34,067 bases of DNA, from contig BJFW01000013.1 of assembly GCA_014190095.1 (NCBI GenBank), forward strand, positions 1 through 34,067, in the 5' to 3' direction. Below, one piece after another: positions 27,488-32,326 of the stretch. The first letter of the stretch is position 1. The number at the start of each line of letters is the position of its first letter. The translations under genes were made by a program, and so were the position numbers. A model generated the notes under the pieces. The model worked only from the letters and a program-made list of their open reading frames with translations. It was not told where the DNA came from and ran no database searches. Source of the DNA: Actinomycetes bacterium (GTDB lineage Bacteria; Actinomycetota; Acidimicrobiia; Acidimicrobiales; Ilumatobacteraceae).

Positions 27488-28398
27488 CCATACTTGCGCC
27501 CCTGCCGCGCGAGCGCGCCAAGCGCATTGTGTACATCGGTACACCAGAAATTGCAGTTGCTCCGCTGCAGGCACTCGTTGCAGAAGGGTTCGTGATTGAA
27601 CTTGTTGTCACGGGTATTGACAAACGAAGGGGCAGAGGTTCGCAAACAACTGCTAACCCGGTGAAGTCGGCAGCAATTGCGCTTGGAATACCGGTCTCAC
27701 ATGACATCAATGATGTGTTGCGACTCAATCCGGATGGTCTGCTTGGAGTTGTCGTTGCATTTGGCAACATCATCTCTCAAGAAATCTTGCAACATGTGCC
27801 AATGATCAACATTCATTACTCAGCGCTTCCAAGGTGGCGAGGAGCAGCACCAGTAGAGCGTGCAATTCTTTCTGGCGACACCACAACTGCGGTGTGCATC
27901 ATTCAAGTGGCAGAGCAACTCGATGCTGGTGATGTGCTCGCATCTGCGTCTTGCGCCATTCAAGAGAATGATTCTGTTGAGACTCTACGAAATCGGCTCG
28001 GTCAGCTTGCGCTTCCGTTGCTTATTAGTATCTGCAGTAACGGTGTGACTGAGCAAATTGCACAAACCGGTGAAATAGTTGTTGCACGAAAAATTACTGC
28101 ACAGGACCTGGCCATCAATTGGTCGAGTAGTTGTGAGCAGATCTTGCGTCAGATTCGTGTGGGCAACGCGTTCACCTTCTTCGATGGAAAGCGATTCAAG
28201 ATCCACGAAGCAACAAAAACATCTGTCAGTCTTCCAAGCGGCGTGATTTCTGAACAGGATGGCAACGTATTGGTTGGTGCGCATGAGGGTTCCGTGCGCC
28301 TCGTAATAGTTCAGCCAGAAGGCAAGCCAAGAGTGTTGGCAACAGACTGGGCAAGAGGTGCGCGACTGTCGAATACAAGCTCGTTTAGTCACAGGTAA
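27484..28398 (+). CDS. fmt: Methionyl-tRNA formyltransferase
   Basis: A 304-residue enzyme formylating initiator Met-tRNA with 10-formyl-THF. The N-terminal Rossmann domain has RIVYIGTPEIAVAPLQAL and DKRRGRGSQTTANPVK. The catalytic centre lies in INIHYSALPRWRGAAPVERAI, with N, H and later D (DAGDVLA) residues as expected. The C-terminal OB-like tRNA-binding domain contains RVGNAFTFFDGKRFKIHEA. It starts at GTG 27484 within the def stop. Confidence 0.96.
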   Translation: MTILAPLPRERAKRIVYIGTPEIAVAPLQALVAEGFVIELVVTGIDKRRGRGSQTTANPVKSAAIALGIPVSHDINDVLRLNPDGLLGVVVAFGNIISQEILQHVPMINIHYSALPRWRGAAPVERAILSGDTTTAVCIIQVAEQLDAGDVLASASCAIQENDSVETLRNRLGQLALPLLISICSNGVTEQIAQTGEIVVARKITAQDLAINWSSSCEQILRQIRVGNAFTFFDGKRFKIHEATKTSVSLPSGVISEQDGNVLVGAHEGSVRLVIVQPEGKPRVLATDWARGARLSNTSSFSHR

Positions 28399-28407
28399 CC
28401 TGCGCGT
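28396..28407 (+). promoter_or_regulatory. Predicted -10 box of the cold-shock-like gene
   Basis: TAACCT (28396-28401) overlaps the fmt stop codon and ends 6 nt before ATG 28408. No Shine-Dalgarno lies between, so the message is predicted to be leaderless. Confidence 0.45.
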
Positions 28408-28641
28408 ATGAATCAACCGTCTGCGAGTTCACTTGAGGGACGACTGCTTGGCCACGTTGAACAGTTTGATTTTGATCGTGGTCTGGGAATGATCTGGTCA
28501 AATGGCCAGGAGTATCTCTTTCACTGCGCCGAAATTGTTGACGGCACTCGAGACATCAACATCGGAGCATCGGTGTCATTTGTGGTTGCCCATCGTTTTG
28601 GACTAATTGAAGCATCCGAGGTAGAGAAGCTTTCGAGTTAA
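28408..28641 (+). CDS. Small cold-shock-domain-like protein
   Basis: A 77-residue protein whose centre resembles a diverged cold-shock OB fold: GRLLGHVEQFDFDRGLGMIW, then EYLFHCAEIVDGTRDINIGASVSFVV. This parallels the canonical G-x-V-K-W-F...G-F-G-x-I, FFH, and G-x-x-V-x-F pattern. The RNP1 aromatic cluster is weakened (GLGMIW for GFGFI), so nucleic-acid binding is plausible but not certain. It lies after fmt with its own -10-like box, and its stop overlaps the convergent DUF1844-like gene by 4 nt. The resemblance to CSD is pattern recognition only. Confidence 0.75.
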   Translation: MNQPSASSLEGRLLGHVEQFDFDRGLGMIWSNGQEYLFHCAEIVDGTRDINIGASVSFVVAHRFGLIEASEVEKLSS

Positions 28642-28973
28642 CTGGGCTGAACATTTCCTTTTATCTGCACGAACGCTAAGCGGATATTGGCGAGAGCTTC
28701 TCTTAGAGTGGTGAATTCTTCGCCCAAGCGTTCACCTAAACCTTCAACTACGCACGCCACGGCATCGATTGCGAGGGCTGCTTCCACCAATCGAGGAGGA
28801 CTTGCTGAGAGGTGAATGGCTGCGAGTTCATAAAGGCCCATGACATGGTTGACCACCACAACGTTGGCTGGTGTTTGGGCAATTCGGGCTCGCGCCTCGG
28901 CTAAAGCGGTTTCAGCGTCTTGGAGTTGGTCGTCAAAATCACTAGAAAAGTGGTCAGTTGGGTTGTCAGCCAT
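28638..28973 (-). CDS. DUF1844-like helical protein
   Basis: A 111-residue, mostly alpha-helical protein. After an acidic N-terminus (DNPTDHFSSDFDDQ) come a coiled-coil-prone helix (AETALAEARARI) and a conserved-looking core, VVVVNHVMGLYELAAIHL, LVEAALAIDAVACVVEGLG and LREALANIRLAFVQI. The pattern of an Leu/Ala-rich helix, an A-I-D-A motif and a terminal L-x-x-I-R-x-x-F-V matches DUF1844 proteins, which in some Actinomycetota sit beside infC. Function is unknown. It is read away from infC and appears leaderless. Its tail overlaps the cold-shock-like gene by 4 nt. Confidence 0.75.
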   Translation of the reverse strand: MADNPTDHFSSDFDDQLQDAETALAEARARIAQTPANVVVVNHVMGLYELAAIHLSASPPRLVEAALAIDAVACVVEGLGERLGEEFTTLREALANIRLAFVQIKGNVQPS

Positions 28974-28986
28974 GCCCGCTACGCTA
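28974..28986 (-). promoter_or_regulatory. Predicted -10 box of the minus-strand DUF1844-like gene
   Basis: Read on the minus strand, TAGCGT (28986 down to 28981) is followed by 7 nt and the ATG at 28973, the same leaderless geometry seen at several plus-strand genes. It supports the gene being real and expressed. Confidence 0.45.
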
Positions 28987-29081
28987 ATAGCCCAAGTGGG
29001 GAACGAGTTTCCTCCACCTGACCACAGATTTCAGTAATTCGGTGAGTGTTGCCGAGTAGCTGTCGAGTGCGTTTGGGTCGA

Positions 29082-29168
29082 ATGCGCAAGATGCGACGTT
29101 ACGCGTTGTGGGCGCTTCGGCTCTGCCGTGCCCGACGACTTCTCAAACATGCTCACCTCCACAAATAG
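29082..29168 (+). CDS. Possible 28-codon Arg/Leu-rich upstream ORF in the infC leader
   Basis: ATG 29082 to TAG 29166-29168 encodes MRKMRRYALWALRLCRARRL plus LKHAHLHK, with seven arginines and six leucines. Its stop codon overlaps the AGGAGG Shine-Dalgarno, the arrangement used for translational coupling or leader-peptide control. No strong SD precedes it, and a chance ORF of 28 codons is quite possible. Most of it would be read through hairpins H2 and H3, so its translation would open the SD. Confidence 0.3.
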   Translation: MRKMRRYALWALRLCRARRLLKHAHLHK

Positions 29169-29201
29169 GAGGCAACGCCACTTGCATAAGAGAGTAAAGC
29201 C

Positions 29202-29828
29202 ATAGCACCGCCAACAAATGAGCCACGTTTCAACGAGCGAATTCGCGCACGCGAAGTACGTCTTGTAGATGCAGATGGTTCACAGGTTGGAATTGTGAGC
29301 ATTGCCGACGCACTCGAAAGAGCGCGTGTTGCAGAACTCGATCTCGTTGAAGTCGCTTCGCAAGCAGATCCACCCGTATGTCGCATTATGGACTACGGCA
29401 AATTCCGCTACGAAGAGTCACAGAAGTTGAAAGAGTCGCGCAAGAAGACCGTGCAGATCACAATGAAAGAGGTCAAGTTCAAACCAAAGATCGGTAAAGC
29501 CGACTTCGACACCAAGGTTCGTCATATGCAGGAGTTTCTGCGTGAGGGTCACAAAGTCAAAGTCACTTTGCAGTTCCGCGGTCGCGAAGTTGCCCACCCA
29601 GAACTTGGTACCAAAATTTTGCACGCAGTAATCGAGCAATTGGGATCAGTCGCCAAGGTGGACACACACGCACGGCTTGAAGGTCGCAACATGACCATGG
29701 TTCTCTCGCCAGAAAAGAAGGCGCCGAAAAAAGCAGACGCAAAACCAGCTCCGAAAGCCCAAGCAGCACCCGCTGCAGAAGCGAAGCCGGAACCGGTAGA
29801 ACCAGTTCAAATACCGACCGAAATTTAA
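29202..29828 (+). CDS. infC: Translation initiation factor IF-3 (start proposed at AUA)
   Basis: The track starts at GTG 29295, but the conserved IF3 N-domain continues upstream (FNERIRAREVRLVDADGSQVG), and the frame is closed by TAA at 29187. Between them there is no ATG, GTG or TTG. ATA 29202, preceded by AAGAGAG, is the best start and gives 208 residues; ATT at 29241 would cut the conserved NER. The N-domain, a lysine-rich linker and the C-domain (RHMQEFLREGHKVKVTLQFRGRE) are complete. A 35-40-residue Lys/Ala/Pro/Glu tail follows. A non-AUG start suits the known IF3 autocontrol by start-codon discrimination (AUU in E. coli). Followed by rpmI and rplT. Confidence 0.9.
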   Translation: MAPPTNEPRFNERIRAREVRLVDADGSQVGIVSIADALERARVAELDLVEVASQADPPVCRIMDYGKFRYEESQKLKESRKKTVQITMKEVKFKPKIGKADFDTKVRHMQEFLREGHKVKVTLQFRGREVAHPELGTKILHAVIEQLGSVAKVDTHARLEGRNMTMVLSPEKKAPKKADAKPAPKAQAAPAAEAKPEPVEPVQIPTEI

Positions 29829-29860
29829 GTAGAGAAGTACAGAAAGCAACAGGAGACAAC

Positions 29861-30058
29861 ATGCCAAAGATGAAGACATCAAAAACTGCAGCGAAGCGTT
29901 TCAAATTGACTGGCACGGGCAAACTTCGCCGTCAGCAATCAATGCGTCAGCACTTGTTTGAGCACAAGCCATCAACCCGTACCCGTCGTTTGGACGGAAG
30001 TGTTGATGTCCATTCCGGAGACGTGAAGCGCATCAAGCGTTGTCTTGGCTTGCGTTAA
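29861..30058 (+). CDS. rpmI: 50S ribosomal protein L35
   Basis: A 65-residue highly basic protein beginning MPKMKTSKTAAKRFKLTGTG and containing QHLFEHKPSTRTRRLDG, both characteristic of L35. AGGAGA lies about 6-8 nt before ATG 29861. It is the middle gene of the conserved infC-rpmI-rplT operon. Confidence 0.97.
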   Translation: MPKMKTSKTAAKRFKLTGTGKLRRQQSMRQHLFEHKPSTRTRRLDGSVDVHSGDVKRIKRCLGLR

Positions 30059-30078
30059 TCAATACGTGTTCGCTTAAG

Positions 30079-30100
30079 CAATTCAATTTCAATTCAATTT
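30079..30100 (+). repeat. Perfect 11-nt tandem repeat between rpmI and rplT
   Basis: CAATTCAATTT occurs twice in immediate succession (30079-30089, 30090-30100), followed by TT. The AT-rich 70-nt gap stands out from its surroundings. The sequence has no strong hairpin. It may be a single-stranded spacer or an A/U-rich translation enhancer in front of the rplT SD. Confidence 0.7.
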
Positions 30101-30128
30101 TTGTATTTACTAACGAAAGGATGTTGTC

Positions 30129-30485
30129 ATGGCACGTGTAAAGCGCGCAGTACATGCAAGGAAGAAGCACAAGGCAATTTTGGAAAAGGCGAAGGGTTAC
30201 TACGGTGACCGTTCACGCACATTCCGCTCGGCAAACGAACAGGTATTGCACTCAGGTCAGTACGCGTTCCGTGACCGTCGCGCAAAGAAAGGCGAGTTCC
30301 GCAGCTTGTGGATTCAGCGCATCAATGCTGGTTGCCGTCAGAACGATTTCAGTTACAGCCGTCTCATTGATGGCTTAAACAAAGCAGGTGTCACTGTTGA
30401 TCGTAAGATCATGGCCGACCTCGCAGTTCATGATCCAGCTGCGTTTACAAAGTTGGTAGAAACAGCCAAGGGAGCGCTCGTCTGA
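30129..30485 (+). CDS. rplT: 50S ribosomal protein L20
   Basis: A 118-residue rRNA-binding assembly protein starting [24 protein letters not shown], with [31 protein letters not shown] and a C-terminal [16 protein letters not shown] lies about 9 nt before ATG 30129. L20 represses its own operon in several bacteria by binding leader RNA, which is relevant to the structured region before infC. Its stop overlaps the proposed tsnR-like start. Confidence 0.97.
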   Translation: MARVKRAVHARKKHKAILEKAKGYYGDRSRTFRSANEQVLHSGQYAFRDRRAKKGEFRSLWIQRINAGCRQNDFSYSRLIDGLNKAGVTVDRKIMADLAVHDPAAFTKLVETAKGALV

Positions 30486-31249
30486 GCGACGCTCGCCTCG
30501 GATTTTCACATCCACGAATTCAGAGACTGCGGCGCCTTCTTGGGCGCCGCAGTGCTCGTATTACGGACAATGCGTTTGTAATCGAAGGCCATGTACTTAT
30601 TGCAGAAGCGATTAGTGCTGGTTGGAATATTGAAGAGCAGTTCGTGGCTCCGGGTGGAATGGCTGTGCTTGGCACATCCGCTCGCACGTTTGAATTGGAA
30701 AATGGTGTGCTTGAACGCGTTGCAAGCACCACAACGCCACAGCCAGTTATTGCTATTGCTGAGCGTCGTGTATCTGAAGTAGAAGATCTTGAATCGTGTG
30801 AGTGGATCGTCATTGCCGATCAGATTTCTGATCCTGGTAATTTAGGAACTATCTTTCGTTCGGCCGAGGCCGCCGGTGCATCGGGCGTCGTGCTGACGCC
30901 TGGCACGGTTGAAGCGTTCAATTCAAAAGTGGTCCGCTCATCTGCTGGCTCGATGTTCTACATCCCAGTATTTGAAGACATCACCATTAATGAAGTGAAG
31001 AAAGCAGGTTTCTCCATAGTTGGAACCTCATCGCATGAGCAACGTGGAAGCCGCCCTTTCACCGAAGCAACCCTCACTGGCAAGATCGCCATCGTGGTTG
31101 GTAACGAAGCACACGGTTTGGATGATGCTGAATTGGTTGACCAGTGGATCACCATTCCGCATCGCGGTCGAAGTGAAAGCCTGAACGTCGCTATGGCGGC
31201 AACGGTGGTGTGTTTCGAAGTGGCTCATCAGCGCGACAAGGCAAACTAA
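30482..31249 (+). CDS. SpoU/TrmH-family rRNA 2'-O-methyltransferase (start proposed at CUG)
   Basis: The track starts at GTG 30644, inside a conserved domain. The upstream frame encodes [19 protein letters not shown], then [19 protein letters not shown], the typical SpoU substrate-binding domain. It has no ATG/GTG/TTG back to the stop at 30431. CTG 30482, overlapping the rplT TGA as CTGA, is the only reasonable start and gives 255 residues. The SPOUT domain has [37 protein letters not shown], and [14 protein letters not shown], motifs 1-3 with the knot. It probably methylates a ribose in rRNA; the site is unknown. The gene lies between rplT and pheS, as in many Actinomycetota. Confidence 0.88.
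   Translation: MSDARLGFSHPRIQRLRRLLGRRSARITDNAFVIEGHVLIAEAISAGWNIEEQFVAPGGMAVLGTSARTFELENGVLERVASTTTPQPVIAIAERRVSEVEDLESCEWIVIADQISDPGNLGTIFRSAEAAGASGVVLTPGTVEAFNSKVVRSSAGSMFYIPVFEDITINEVKKAGFSIVGTSSHEQRGSRPFTEATLTGKIAIVVGNEAHGLDDAELVDQWITIPHRGRSESLNVAMAATVVCFEVAHQRDKAN
30527..30552 (+). terminator. Strong GC-rich hairpin just after rplT, inside the methyltransferase 5' end
   Basis: CTGCGGCGCC and GGCGCCGCAG form a perfect 10-bp stem around a TTCTTG loop, 42 nt after the rplT stop. It resembles a terminator stem but lacks a U-tract and lies within coding sequence (residues for LRRLLGRRS). It may act as an attenuator between ribosomal protein genes and the methyltransferase, or as a 3'-protecting structure. 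I rate the structure as sure and its function as uncertain. Confidence 0.5.
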
Positions 31250-31291
31250 GCCCATTTCGAAAATCTGGAACGACTAGCGTCAATAGGCGAA

Positions 31292-32326
31292 ATGTCAACT
31301 TCAAACACTCTCGCAAGCGAAATTTCACGGGCCCAAACCGAGGCTCTGACGGCCATTGCCGGCGCTAGTGACGCCGCAGGTTTGCGATCGGTTCAAGCGG
31401 AGCTGGCAGGCAAGAAGTCAGCGCTTACTGTCCTGCGTTCACAGTTAGGCAAGATCCAAGATGCTGAGGAACGCAAATCTGCGGGTCAGGCAATAAACGC
31501 CTGTGCTCAAACGATTGAGGCGGCGATTGGTGAGCGTATGTCGCTGCTTCTTGCTAGCGAACGCGCTCAGCAAGTTGCGTCTGAAGCAATGGACTTGTCT
31601 GAATTTGTTACTGCAAAGCGGCGGGGTAGTACACACATCGTCACTCAGGCAACTCAGCGCTTGGAAGATGTGTTTATTGGTCTTGGGTTTCAAGTTGCCG
31701 AAGGTCCAGAAGTCGAAACCGACTTTTACAACTTCGAGGCATTGAACATGCCAAAAACGCACCCTGCACGCAGCGAGTTCGACACGATGTTCATCGAACC
31801 AGCATCAGCCGATCAGGAACCAAACTCAGTTCTGTTGCGTACACATACATCACCTGTGCAAATTCGCGTGATGCAATCGTGGAAGCCACCAATCTATGCA
31901 GTTATGCCTGGCAGAGTATTTCGTCGCGACACACCAGATGCAACACACATGCCGGTGTTCCACCAAATTGAAGGCATCGTGGTTGACAAAGGAATTACGT
32001 TTGCGCATTTGGCCGGAATCATCGAAGCGTTTACCAAAGCGTTCTTTGGAAATGAATTCACCAGCAGGCTTCGTCCTTCGTTCTTTCCCTTTACTGAACC
32101 AAGTGCGGAGTTTGATATTCGTCGTGCGAACGGTGCATGGATCGAACTCGGCGGTTGCGGAATGATGCACCCGAATGTATTACGTGCTGGCGGAATCGAT
32201 CCCGACGAGTACACCGGATTTGCGTTTGGCTTCGGTATCGATCGCATGGCGAAAGAACGTCACAACGTCGAAGACATTCGCGAGATGTACACCAATGACC
32301 TGCGTTTCCTGAGGCAGTTCTCATGA
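31292..32326 (+). CDS. pheS: Phenylalanyl-tRNA synthetase alpha subunit
   Basis: A 344-residue class II catalytic subunit. An N-terminal coiled-coil region (1-100) precedes GLGFQVAEGPEVETDFYNFEA, motif 2 in GRVFRRDTPDATHMPVFHQIEG and motif 3 in FGFGIDRMAKERHNVEDIRE. ATG 31292 follows AGGCGA and a TAGCGT 11 nt upstream. Its stop overlaps pheT by 4 nt (ATGA), as expected for the alpha2beta2 enzyme's subunits. Confidence 0.97.
   Translation: MSTSNTLASEISRAQTEALTAIAGASDAAGLRSVQAELAGKKSALTVLRSQLGKIQDAEERKSAGQAINACAQTIEAAIGERMSLLLASERAQQVASEAMDLSEFVTAKRRGSTHIVTQATQRLEDVFIGLGFQVAEGPEVETDFYNFEALNMPKTHPARSEFDTMFIEPASADQEPNSVLLRTHTSPVQIRVMQSWKPPIYAVMPGRVFRRDTPDATHMPVFHQIEGIVVDKGITFAHLAGIIEAFTKAFFGNEFTSRLRPSFFPFTEPSAEFDIRRANGAWIELGGCGMMHPNVLRAGGIDPDEYTGFAFGFGIDRMAKERHNVEDIREMYTNDLRFLRQFS

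Larger units (their letters stand above)
28974..29201 (+). promoter_or_regulatory. Structured leader region upstream of infC
   Basis: This 228-nt gap between divergent genes holds three candidate hairpins. H1 (28996-29017) pairs GTGGGGAA with TTCCTCCAC with one bulged T. H2 (29105-29139) pairs GTTGTGGGC with GCCCGACGAC with one bulged G and an inner CGGC/GCCG stem. H3 (29156-29172) pairs CCTCC with GGAGG and thereby hides the perfect Shine-Dalgarno AGGAGG (29167-29172). CCTCCAC occurs twice (29011 and 29156), giving two possible anti-SD strands. A -10 box on the plus strand was not convincingly located. Autoregulation by IF3 or L20 is the obvious idea, but it is inference. Confidence 0.55.

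Noticed and set aside
27174-27773. 199-codon minus-strand ORF across def/fmt
   Set aside because: It covers the active-site regions of def and fmt on the other strand and has no recognisable domain.
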